This document shows, piece after piece, positions 1 to 12,500 of a stretch of DNA of 64,000 bases (positions are counted from its first letter, which is position 1; each line of letters opens with the position of its first letter). The translations under genes were made by a program, and so were the position numbers. A model generated the notes under the pieces. The model was given only the letters and a program-made list of their open reading frames with translations. It did no database searches and was not told the DNA's origin. This stretch comes from Saturnia japonica (Eukaryota > Arthropoda > Insecta > Lepidoptera > Saturniidae): contig CM065316.1 in the NCBI GenBank assembly GCA_033032175.1, forward strand, positions 7,410,115 to 7,474,114. Direction: 5' to 3'.

Positions 1-233
1 GCAGTAGTTTAGTTTCTTCATTTTGTAAAAAAAATATCGGGTCTGTTATCGTGTTACGTTTATCGATATAGCTCCATCCCTATCAGTTTCTCCGACTTTG
101 GTATAACCTTGTACGTGTGTAAACGTCATACTTTTATAAAATAATGCTTACATAATGTAAAAAAGACGCTCGTTCAAGTTTTTACAGGAGCTGTCATCGA
201 GAAAATAAAGAAATGGAAATGGTATAATACAAA
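1..233 (+). repeat. Dispersed repeat, copy 1
   Basis: This stretch recurs almost base for base at 49324-49556 in the same orientation, including the internal A-run near 28-36 and the shared end GAAATGGAAATGGTATAA. No open reading frame or terminal inverted repeat is visible. The family is not recognised; a SINE or a LINE 3' end would fit. Confidence 0.7.
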
Positions 234-1252
234 CTGTTTTTTTGGTTAAACGTCAAAATACGTTCGTTTTGTTTCTTCCTCTTCTAATTTTGGCGCCACA
301 AAAGCACTTGGCAGTGTCAATGCTTTTAAGCCTTCTTAAATTTTTCCATTATACAAAGTGGGATTTGCAGTATCAATGTTTTTAAGCACTCGAAAAATTT
401 TCCAGCATCAATGTTTTCAAGCCTTCGTAGTAATAGGTATTTCATACAAAGTGGCGTCTAGTAAGATTGTGGCACTCTTGTTAGAACGATCTAAGGAGTT
501 TTTGTGAGATTTCAAGATGCATGCTTTTGGTATAAATTTATAATCCACTTCACTTAGACACAACAACCAAATTATATTACGCATAATGGATTATGTAATA
601 TTACATTATATAGGGTCCAAAAACTTATGTTAATGAATAAAAATAAAAACCACAACATGTCACCTAAGATCCCGCCTAAAAAATCCTAAATATTCGTTTT
701 TTTTTTGGTTTGATTTTAAATTTAAGGTTTGTTCAATACAGTTTGTTCTCCAACTTAAGAAAAAAATCGTTTTTTTAAACCGTTTCCAAGAACTGTTGCT
801 CGGCTGTAAAACGGGTTTCGTTTCATTTTACTATCAAGTTAATAAATAATGATCCAAAGGATGCACAGACTATTAGATGTACAAGTAAGGATAATAAAAG
901 GTAATAAAGGATGTTGTTACATTTACAACAGAACAACTCGTAACACAAATAATATTCTGTCAAATGCTTTGTTACATCTAACTATGGCTAAGAAATTAAT
1001 TATAACATAATATTGTAATAATATGTAATTGAGAAAAAGTTAAAAAACCATGAAATCTGGGTATTTATTTTCACAATACGCCTCTATAACAAAGAAGGCT
1101 AGAAGAATAACATGTTCCTACACAGTCATATAGACTGATTATACGTTTATGATAAAGATTACCAGATATTCTATGAATCAATAAGACCTGGTTGTGATAC
1201 AAGTGATCACTCTATTGTCGATATAAAAACATTAAGGTATAATCTAAATAAT
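234..1252. other. Intergenic, no gene seen
   Basis: AT-rich DNA without a convincing coding frame. Between about 305 and 470 a short motif, CAGTRTCAATGYTTTTAAGC in approximate form, occurs three times, and the phrase ATACAAAGTGG follows the first and third copies, so this is a small degenerate local repeat. Nothing else is supported. Confidence 0.5.
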
Positions 1253-3013
1253 ACACTAGACCATATATGGGCAACAAACGGCCCGCGAGCCGTCTTAGGC
1301 CCGCGAGATATTGTAAAAAAGATCCAATTTAAAAAATATTACATTAGGTACTTATACTCACGGGAACATCAAATCGTTTGATGTTTACCGCCTCACTCTT
1401 TGATAATCGCCGCCACTCGGCTTGCTCGATCAAATTCTTTGAGGTTTGCCGCCTCACGGGCGACACATCAAAACATTTATTGCTTCTCAATTATTCTAAA
1501 CTACTTTATTCCAGATTATTCCTTCATTTTACCTATATAAGCGGGTGGATGGCCCGAACGTTAGTTCAGTTCTATTTGAGCTACCGAGGTGATAACTTGG
1601 ACAAGCGACATCCTAGCGAACTGCTCGAGCCGTCAACTTGCTTTGTGACTTTGTCTGCATCTTGAGTGGTTACTAACTATAGTTTGTTATTAAGTTTGTT
1701 GAACGAAAAGTAAACAAAAATGATGTCTGGTGGAAAGAAACTAAAAGTAGATACAGAGGGTCGCCAGTTTCAAGAAAAATGGACTGTGGAATTCTTTTTT
1801 ATCTTACACAATGGTAAGCCTATTTGTTTGCTGTGTAATGAATCCATTTCAGTAATGAAAGAATTAAATATAAAGAGGCATTACTCAACTAAGCATGCTA
1901 TGCTGCACTCACTGACAGGATAATTAAGAACAGACAAAATCCAGAAGCTTACCGCAAATTTGGAAAAACAGCAACAAATGTTTTATAAACAAAGAACACA
2001 ACTGGATAATGTTGTGAAAGCTAGTTTTATAGTTAGCTCAAAATTGGCAAAGGCATTAAAAACATTTGCCGAAGGAGAATTCAAGGAGTGTATGTTAGAA
2101 GTTTGTAGAATTTTGTGTCCTGAAAAGAAAAATGAATTTGAAAAAATTAGTTCGTCAAGACGAACTGTTGTTCGACGTATAGAAATGATGGCTAATGATA
2201 TAAAAACAACATTGACTGACCGTATGGCTGGTTTTGAATCATTTTCCATAGCATTAGACGAGAGCACCGATTTATCTGACACAGCTCACCTGGCTATATT
2301 TATTCGAGATGTTGATAAGGAATTCACTGTTACTGAGGAATTTCTTGCTTTACAACCGCTGAAAGGAACCAATACAGGAGAGAATATTTTTATTGAAGTT
2401 CAAAAGGTATTCACGGGTTTTGGCTTGCCATGGTCAAAATAAATTGGAGTATACACTGATGGTGCACCTTCTATGGTCGGCTTACGTGCAGGTTTCATCG
2501 GAATTTTGAATGAAAAAGCAACAGAATTAAATATGCAAAAAGATGATTTGATAGTCCTTCATTGCATTATCCACCAACAGAACTTGTGTTCTAAGTCCAT
2601 TCGACTCCAGAATGTTATGAATGTGGTAGTAAAAACTATCAACTTTATTCGATCCCGAGAACTTAACCATCGTCAGTTCAAGGGGTTTTTGGATGAAATA
2701 TCAGCTGAATATAACGATGTAACATATTATTGTGAAGTCAGATGGCTGAGCAAAGGAAAAATGTTGAAACGGTTTTACGACTTTAGAAATGAGATAGCAG
2801 ACTTTATGAAAATAAGAGATAAACCACTATCTGAATTAAATGAACCAAAATGGATATGTGACTTAGCATTTCTGGTCGATATTACAGGCTATTGGAATGA
2901 TTTAAATTTGAAACTTCAAAAACAAGCACAGTCAGTAAATGATTTGTACAGCCATTTGAAAACGTTTCAGATCAAACTACGCTTGTGGGAGTGTGCTGTC
3001 TGGTAACAGTTAC
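1253..3013 (+). mobile_element. hAT-superfamily transposon remnant
   Basis: A broken hAT DNA transposon. The left part (about 1265-1665) has the GC-rich phrases GGCAACAAACGGCCCGCGAG and GTTTRCCGCCTCAC, the latter repeated, as expected of subterminal transposase-binding DNA. It is followed by the transposase frame (listed separately). The right end is missing: transposase homology stops near 3006 and a LINE tail begins near 3014. The exact left terminus and target duplication could not be fixed. Confidence 0.65.
1720..3006 (+). pseudogene. hAT transposase, GTF2IRD2/ZBED-like, two stops and truncated
   Basis: One continuous reading frame (1720, 1960 and 2473 share a phase) interrupted by TAA at 1921-1923 and 2440-2442. 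The first segment has a BED-like zinc finger: CLLC near residue 37 followed by an H-x4-H pair (RHYSTKH). The second carries ALDESTDLSD and the third YTDGAPSM, which supply the first two acidic residues of the hAT RNase H-like core, followed by the C-x2-H motif of LHCIIH. The frame ends before the C-terminal hAT dimerisation domain and before the third catalytic acid. It resembles the hAT group that includes vertebrate GTF2IRD2- and ZBED-type domesticated genes. With two stops and no C-terminus it cannot make active transposase. The stops are spread out and the frame between them is intact, suggesting fairly recent inactivation; that is an inference. Confidence 0.85.
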
Positions 3014-3252
3014 TCGAATTTTCTTAGGATTAGGGAATTAGATAGATCGCGACCTTTTCGCATCCGCGACGACCGCCCGATCCAAGGTTCGGCCACTCTG
3101 GCACCCTCGTGCGGGTCGTAAAAACTTTCGCGGCTGATTGCCCTAAGCGCTCGCCTCCAAGTCCGGTGAAGCTGTAAAAGCCGCAGCAGCTCTGTTTTTG
3201 GATAGGGCCCCTAAGGCATAACAGTATAGTCTGTTAAAAAAAAAAAAAAAAA
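3014..3252 (+). mobile_element. Jockey-type LINE 3' tail, 5'-truncated
   Basis: Matches the 3' untranslated end of the LINE at 31823-33304: it shares ATAGATCGCGACC, CGACGACCGCCCGA, TCCGGTGAAGCTGTAAAAGC and the terminal TATAGTC-TGTT followed by an A-run (3236-3252). Only about 0.24 kb of the 3' end is present, as expected from severe 5' truncation during target-primed reverse transcription. It abuts the truncated hAT transposase. Confidence 0.8.
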
Positions 3253-3377
3253 TTATATAATCACCTAACTCTAGTTTTAGCCAAATGACTTTTTGTACTG
3301 TGCTTTTTTTAGTGCGAATAGAGAATTTTTTTTTTGTTCTTCTGAGTAACTGTGAAATTCACATCAGAATCTTAAGT

Positions 3378-3407
3378 GTCAACGTCAACCGTCAACGTCA
3401 ATGTCAA
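3378..3407 (+). promoter_or_regulatory. GTCAA(C) repeat upstream of DLAT
   Basis: Five copies of GTCAA lie at 3378, 3384, 3391, 3397 and 3403, spaced 6-7 bp apart, about 150-175 bp before the DLAT start codon. The position suggests a promoter-proximal binding array, but the factor is unknown and the role is inferred. Confidence 0.35.
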
Positions 3408-3554
3408 ATAATAACATTATCAACGACCTACAAATTGCAGAAGGTCGATCTACGAGCTGAGGAGTGTGTACTTATACCAGTAGGAATCCTTACGGTTCAA
3501 TAAAACCGTCCCGATCATCTGGACGGAGTAGTTATAGCAATATTAAACATTAAA

Positions 3555-6500
3555 ATGTTGCGAACGATATTTGTACGTAACCAGATTTTGAATGATAGTT
3601 TGAAGAAAGTCATACAGTCAAATATCACGAGATGTATCACCACAGAATTGGCAAGGCGGAAACTTTCAAACAAGTAAGTTATACTATTTGGTAATTTATG
3701 TATTTGTATAATACATCTTATTCAAGGAAATAATTTATCTGTATAAATCTAATGTTATTGCGGCTCGCAAGATGCCGAAGTGGTTGCGGTGCCAATTGCA
3801 TAACCAAAACGTCAAGGCTGTTCCTATAAGCGAATTGTCATAATTTGGCAGTAGCTACCGGCACTTCACGTGTCTCATGATATGGTCTACATACTCTACA
3901 CAAATCAAGATCATTCCAAGTTATTATTTGCCTTTAAAAACAATGGGGTCCTTTTAGGGCTGGACTTAGAATCGTTTGAAATAAATTGGGAGTTGAAAGG
4001 GGTTGAATTCGATAGATATTAGATCCATGGTGATAATGGTACCAGTCTCATTATAAGGTAATTTGTAACTTAACCTATCCTCAAAACCAAAAAAATGTTA
4101 CTTGCAAATACAAAGCAAAATTATGATCTACAATTTTACCTAAGATTTAGTCCTTAAAAGTAAATAGGTGTGAGGAGCATTTATTATTGTTATTCTAAAT
4201 TCAACTTCCAAAATTTAAAATTTGACTATTAAACTTTAAATCACTTATAACTCTGGCCAATGCATTACTTTTCCATGGGAATGGTACTAATTTTTTTCTT
4301 TAAATTGCTTCCTCCACCCTCCCTGTACCTTCTCCTGCTGCTCAGCATACAAACCAATACTAAATGTTGAAATTTCGAATTTGAGCTTGAAATTTTGACC
4401 ACCAATAACTTACACCAGATGAAATACCTTGTAATGGGAGTAGTGGCAGAGGGTTGGTGCAGGCCATTCCCATCCGCATGTCTAATGATTGTAAATTTTA
4501 ACCCACTGTTATATTCATGTATAATCTTAAGTTATTCTTGTAAAATTATGTACAATTTTTTATGCTTTGATCATGTGGATTACAGAATGCCCGTGTGAAT
4601 CTTGTTCCCCTGCTCCTGACTATTTTAAAGTCAAAAATGCTTATTGTGGGTGTTCCTTAGAAGATAGATGTATACTCTCCCAGACTTTTTTATAGGTCTT
4701 TTTAATGCCTATAATTATGTAGTACATTAATTTGCTATATCTCTGGTGGCTTACTCAGCATAAGCCATTTAAGCGCCCAAATTAATTCACCATGATCAGT
4801 TTTTTTATTTGTGCGGAACCCTTATTATTTTTCTAAAATAAAATTAGCCTAAGTTACTCCCTATAACATCAGCTATCTATCAGTGAATGTCGCGTCAAAA
4901 TCGCTCCAACCGTTTCAGAGATTACCTTGAACAAACAGACAGACAACGGACAAAAATTTAAAAATGGGCTTTTTATTATAGGTAATGTTATACTTTCATA
5001 TGCATTTAGTAAAAAACGGTTATTTTGACATTACAAACACAGACACTTCAATTTTCTTAATTGTATAGATAATGAAAAAAATTTACCATATTTGTAAGCA
5101 TTGTAGTTTGAACTAGGTTTTTACTTAACAGTCAAGAAGGAGGTTATGTTGATTCTTAATGCTTGAATGTTATAAAGAAATAAGATATGTATTTTATATT
5201 ATGACAGATTTTTTTTCATAAATTAATAGAATTAAACCACCATATTTATAAGCATTGTAGTTTGAACTAAAATTTGTAAATAATTATTTATTTATTAGGT
5301 ATCGAAACTGCTATATTATATATATATATACCAGTATACCAGTGATTTGCTCGCTGTTCTGCATGTTTTTAGTAGTTAGGTTGTTATTATGTACATCATG
5401 TAATTTGTAATAATTGAGATAAAAACTATCCTATCTTTTAAGTTAGACAAAATTACATGAGATTTATACATATAACATATTATAATTTGATATAATATTC
5501 AGTATAAATTACAGTAAAATATTTTGCAAGTTAATTTGCAAACTGTAAGAAAAACCTAAAATGCAACTAGTTTTTACTTAACAGTCGTGACGGAGGTTTA
5601 TATTTTCCTTTATCCTTAAATGATATAATGAAATAGATATATGTTTTATATGACAGAATTTGTTCATAAATTGAAATATAAAGTGCAAATAAAGTTAAAT
5701 TATAAGAAATACATGGTTCTTTCATTTCATTAATTATATTTACATTCCATTACTAAACTACAGGTAGATATCTCAGGTTGTTAGATTGTACATTGATTTA
5801 TACACAGTTACCTACTATATTGACATAACAAAACTGAAATGGTGGCTTAGTGTTTTATTAAAATATTTCTTTTATAAATATTAAACTGTTTTAATATTAG
5901 CATTAAGACTGAAAAACCATGTAATGTGATTCTGATTTATTCAAGCAAAGTATTAAAAAAAAAATCTTATTATTATTTTTTTATTATCGCTGGGCAACTG
6001 GCTAAAATTTATTAATTTATAGACAAAGCATTGGTTAAGCTAATTTATCTATCTTCTAAGTTAATTAATTCTTTCTTTATACTACAGCAGATAAAACATC
6101 ATGCTTTAAATTTTTCTTATAATATTTTTTGTCTCATTATTTAAACAAGGTATGGTTATACATAAGCTATAGAATATTGCCATACATTTATCTGTTCAAA
6201 ACTTTCAAGGTTTGCTCCAAAATGCCTGTTAAGCATATGGTTTAGAGTTTAAATAAATATAATCTCTATGTTTACATTTTACTGAATTCCTAAGATTTTA
6301 GTTTTTTCCTGATAATGTGAATATCATATTTGAAGAAACACACTGCAAATAAAATGTAGATTATATTTCAATGAAAAGAGATTACATATCAGTAAGGGAT
6401 CTAAAAAAAATCATTAATAAAATACTCTTTATACTTATATTATGAACTGAACATTTTATTATCAAACAGCTGATAAGGCAAGAATACTGTATATTTATTT

Positions 6501-9500
6501 AATTTAACCTTAAAAAAACATAAATTATTGATTAAATATGAAATTCAAGTTATTTATTAATATTAATGATAATAATTTTAATGTTAAAGGTTACTATCAA
6601 CTCCACAAAGGCAAAAAATCGTGAGTACACCACAATGGGCAATCCAAGTAAGGTATTATGCAGACCTCCCTTCTCATACAAAAGTGAATCTTCCAGCATT
6701 ATCTCCGACTATGGAGAATGGTTCTATTGTTAGTTGGGAGAAGAAAGAGGGGGATAAACTAAATGAAGGTAATAATTAGTTTATTGAAAATTGATAATTT
6801 AAAAATTTCTAACCTATATTTAACGGAATGTCAAGCTTTACTAACAGCTAAATAACCCATTAGCCTAGTGGTCCTAAGCATGACTGCCATGCTTGAGGTT
6901 CTGGGTTCGATTCCCAGGTCAAGCAAAATGTAGGGTTTTCCTATGAAATTCTCAGTAGTAGCTCGGAGTTTGGCTTTGTACCTGATTAATGGCAATAGGC
7001 TCACCACCTATTATATGGGACCTACAAACATACCCAGGGAAATGTGGATGTACATTAGTACACCTCTGCCTAACCCTTTGGGGATACGGGCATGCTAGTA
7101 TGTTATGTTATGTCAAGCTTTGCAAATTGATGTAATTTAATAAGTATACAGCAAAATGTTACTTATTCAGTAATAGTTTATCAATGAGAAACCTTTCTCA
7201 AACTACAAATCATGCAGTATTTTTATATTGATAATAAATCAATAAAACCACAAATTTAGCATTGTTTAGATAATCATATTTCATGATATCCTTTTAATTA
7301 AAATTATTTTTATTTTTTAATATTATGTTTAGATTTTTGCAGCTTTATGTTAATTGCTGCTCAACTTGAGGAATGAGATCCTTATGCTTACCAACGAAAT
7401 ATAAACATTTCAACATTTAAAAACATTATTTTTCTTCATTTTTAAGGTGATCTCCTTTGTGAGATTGAAACTGATAAGGCAACAATGGGCTTTGAGACTC
7501 CAGAAGAAGGTTACTTGGCAAAGATTTTAATCCCAGCTGGCACAAAAGGAGTTCCTGTAGGGAAACTCTTATGTATAATTGTGCCAAATAAAGAAGATGT
7601 TGCTGCATTCAAAGATTTTAAGGATGACTGTAAGTTTTTTTTTATGACTGCCAAGTTGCATTGTTGTTAGTTTACAGCATAAAATTCATGTGTTTTAAAA
7701 GTGGTTTGCATGTAAATGTCATTTAATAGGTACCTATCTATTCTAATATTATAAAGTTCAAGAGTTTGTTTGTTTGAATGTACTAATCTCTGGAACAACG
7801 AACTACCATTCAGTTTGGAAAATGCTTTATCTATTTTATAACCTATTTATAGAGGAAGGCCATGTAGCATCAAGCAATCTGGAAAGCTGTAGGCAAGTAA
7901 GAGAAGTTAGAATAATGATAGGCTGCACGTGGTGCATTTGCAATGGAATTGAGGGCAGTTGATTGAATAAATTTAATGAGGGTAAAAAGCTAGTTAGTTA
8001 GAAATACTCAACAGCCTGATAAGTTAGGCAAGTCTAGTTTAAAAAAATTAATTTAATGTCAATAACAATTCACAACAACCATGGTACCTCTATTAAAGTG
8101 AAAAATAAAAATCTCATCCTATCTCTTCATAAAATAAATATAGTCACAAATAATGTACATAGTCTTTTGATAATTACTTAATCCATTAAATTATAGACAA
8201 ACAAAGGGATATACCAATATTGTTAACATGTATTTTATAAATTTATAATTTTTTTATTAAACAATGTGCATGTATTATTTGTTTGCATGACTCACACAAA
8301 TATTCGTCTGGAATTTACAGCGCCACCGATTAAACCAAAAGCAGATCCAAGTAAGTAATCCATATTAATATTATAAATGCGAAAGTAACTGTCTGTCTGT
8401 CTGTTACTTTTTCACGCCTAGACCACTGAACCAATTTTGGTATAGAGATAGATTGGACCTTATAGCGAAAATAAAACTTTAAGGGTTAGAAAATAGGAGA
8501 CGAAAGTTTCTATGAACAAAACATAGGAACACCGAATGCGCATGCGCGATAATGGTGAAATGACATCGGCTGTCATACCAACCAGTTTGTTGTCAATCTG
8601 GTTTGTTGATATAATGACATTGTTATACTTAATAAAAAATCTATTGTATTTCTAATAATTACCTATTAAATGATAGTCCAGTATTATTATTAAGATTGGC
8701 TGAAATGTTTTTAAATTGTTTAACTACGCAGTAAGTACGGCATAATTACTGTTTTATTTTTGACATGTGCTGTCAATCGCGGCTCGCGGGTGTTTATATA
8801 TTGTAAGCGATATATCTATTGTAAACCCCAATTCCAAGTCCGGTGAAGCTGTAAAAACTCGTCATGTTTCAAATTAGGGATATTCATATTTATGGTTTTG
8901 GTAAGAAAGAAATAAAAGGAATTATTTGATGAAAATTGTACACGGGAAATATACGCCATTCCTCAATTGATACGACATAAGAATTGTCAACAATATGGGT
9001 AAAAATAAATTTACGGGATCTAATTTAACTACTGCGTAACAGTAAACGCGCGCGGAGCCGCGGGCACACCGTTATACTATATAATTACAAACTTTTTTTA
9101 TATAAATATAATTGATGTGTCAAAGAAGACTACAAATAATAATTTAAGCTAGCTTGTAGATGTTGCATTCTACTAAACAAAGGAACAGAAAGGAAGCTGC
9201 GGCGCATAATATTGAGAGTACTTGCCATGTTTTATATGAGAAAATGAACTAATTTACCCACACTTTGCTGTCCCTGTTATCATGTAATAATTGCTAATAT
9301 TACAAAGGTAATATTACAAATGTATCTAAGATTATTAGACACAATGGGAAACTTAATAGTTCTGAAGATCAAATTAACTTATGAACTAACATTTTAATGA
9401 ACTTTTACTTGTTACTTGCGGTAAATTTTTATTATAGAACATTACAGCATGATTTAACTGGTGAGTGTGTAATATAAAATAGCAATTAGGCAAATCATTT

Positions 9501-12500
9501 TTACAAACAAAATCTCTTATTCATGTCCCATACAAGATGCGTATACTGAGTTACCTTCAGGAATTTTGTCAGAATACACATAGATGGGCTTTTTCGCCGT
9601 AAATAGCTTTCATTGTATTTACATTAACTCGCGCGACTGTGCTTTTTGATAGGGCCTTTGATCCGAACAAAGGAAAAGTAAAATTATTTTTTTCAGAAAA
9701 TCATTATCTAACCTCTCCAAAGTGTGGGTATATTTGTTGATTTTCTTCGATATGGGATAATTGAACTTGGTAAGATTTAATTGTCAATAAATATGTACGT
9801 TAATTTATTAAGTTGTTATTATTATAATTACGTCAATAAATATTTAGGATTATTTCTTATTAAACGAGTTAAATTTTTTGATGGTAATTTATTGACAATT
9901 AAGATTTCCTAAGTTAGAAATCTCATTACATAGAAAGTAACAAATTGTTTTGTAAATGGATTGAAGAATGTACATTCCTACAGCTATAATTTATGGAACA
10001 GTTATGGTACTTGGCACCCGTTAGATATCAGATCTTTTATCGGTGACAACGACTACACCGAACGTCATTTCTACCGAACTTGGCCCCTTTCTAACTGACT
10101 TTAAAAAAGGAGAAGTTTCTCAATTTGAATGTATATATTTTTAATGGATGTTCAGGCATAACTTCTTCGTATATTTAACCTATTTAGATAATTATTTTTC
10201 CCTTTTTCATTCACTTCAAGTGCGCTCCCATTTTAATTTAATTGTTGGACCTTCGACTTCGAAGCTACACCAGGGATGAGGGAACTCCTTTAAATCATTG
10301 AAATTTGTTAAAAATGGTGATTTTTGACATGATTTGTTTGGTTTTGTTTACATACGCGAAATATAAAGGCATTTTTTCGACCCACGGACGTAATAATATA
10401 TTTGCATCATCGACAGCTGCTCCGCCACCGGTTGCGACTCCATCACCACCTCCAGTGTCGCCGTTGTCTCGCCCTGCGTCTGCGGTCGCACCCGCCCCCG
10501 CCCCAGCTCCAGTAGCCCCACCGGCCGCTGCGTCCACCGACAGGGTTTATGCCAGTCCTTTCGCTCGCAAGATTGCCGAATTGAAAAACCTTAGGCTCGG
10601 AGGTGAGTCTAGTTTGTTCACTAACCTAAATTAAATCATTTCAAAAATATTATTAATATTATATTTGAAATTCAGAATCACTAGTCTCTATCTTTTTTTT
10701 TCCTCATTAAAAACTCTAATCCCTTCATTACATTTAATTTTTGTTATTTGTGTTACATACTTAGATACACAATATAATAATTCATACAAAATAGTTGCAT
10801 CTTGACTTATTTTTATTATTATTAATAATAATTTTCGTTACGATGTTGTGTTGTTAGATTACAATGCTTTTTATATTATTGTATATGTAGTGGGCACCTG
10901 TAATAGTATCGCATAATATTGCAGTTAGATTTTTTATAATTAAATATAAAATGAGTAATATGTAATATGCCTGTTGTTGGTGCTACCTTTTGAAAGAAAT
11001 AAATCATAAGAACTATATATTAAAAAAAAAATTTAAGACAATAGATCATTTAAAAAAAATGTACTGTGTGCTTTAAAAAAGTGAGCACAGCTTGCACAGA
11101 ACTTATACTAATGCATTTATATGCATAAATCAAAACTTATAAAAATCATGTCAATTTTATATTGAACAATAATACTGACTATTTAAATGCATGCATATTA
11201 CAACTATAAAGAATCGTAAAGGGTGGTATGAAATAAGATTATCAAATAATTGAACCAAATTAAAAGCAACTTTTTTGTACTTAATATTATTTTTTTAATA
11301 TAAAAAATGTTCTTATATCGAACAAACAACATCATATAGAATATAAAAAAATCTTGGGGAAATGAGTGGTAATGATTTCATGCCACCCACAGGCCAAGGG
11401 TCCGGTTTGTATGGATCTCTGAAGAGCGGTGACCTATCAGATGCGGCGACAGTTGGCCCTGGAGGTCCCCTGCCACCGCCACTGGCGCCGGCACCGGGTG
11501 CGACCTACGTGGATATGCCTCTGACAAGCATGCGAGAGACCATCGCCCGCCGTCTCACCATCGCAAAGCAAACCGTCCCGCACTACCAACTCGCAGCCAC
11601 TGTTAATGTCGAGAAAGTCTTAGCTGTGAGGAAGCTAGTCAATGAAAAGCTCGCCGCTGAGAAATCCGACGTCAAGGTGTTACATCAATTTATAACTATA
11701 TACTATAATTATTATGCCTTGTTCTCCGTAAGAAGACTTGCATGATATTATATCCACAGAACTTAAATTAATCGTACGAATCGAAAACATAATTATACAA
11801 TTTAATATATTAGTTTCTTTTTAAATATCAAATAAAAAAATATAGAATTCTTATATTTTTGCAACATCACGCAATGAAGTTTAACGACTGGAAGAATTAA
11901 TCTTGTTATTTGAAGTCAGACATTCAATCATTAAAGTGTTTCAGATTGCGATCTTTTATATTTTTAATTAATTCCTACAGCTCAATGGACAGGCCGTACA
12001 CTTGTTTGCTACCTTGGTCGTATAAAAAATACTAAGTGAAGAAAGCTTTTTTGTTGGATCTGTCACAACAACTGTGTCCGATTGAATCACGAACACCCGT
12101 ACACCAGATGTAACACCCGCTGTATTGTAGGTGTGTCGAGTTCCAGGATTAGCCTTTGTATATTCATTATCCAGTAATCAAACGGGTTTGATGGGGCATC
12201 TGTAACTTGTCACAGTGACTCTCTTTTGGTATGTCGTGATTCTGGATCATGCAGTGTATATCCAGCTGCCATGACGCTTTCAAGCCGGCATAACAGTGAC
12301 GACCATCGACAAATTGCCAATCTCTGGATAGTCAACGTTATTTTTTTGGATTGTAGGTACTGTACATACCATTACCCACAGTGCTGTCTTTGCCGTTCTA
12401 CTATATAAAAAAGCAATATTGCCTTATATTACAGTAAAGTATTTAGCCGAGTTATTTGATAGTCACTTTTCATAAGGTGATCTGACCGAACATACTTTAC

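Noticed and set aside
1378..1665. 95-aa open frame before the hAT transposase
   Set aside because: Covers subterminal repeats of the transposon; no family features.
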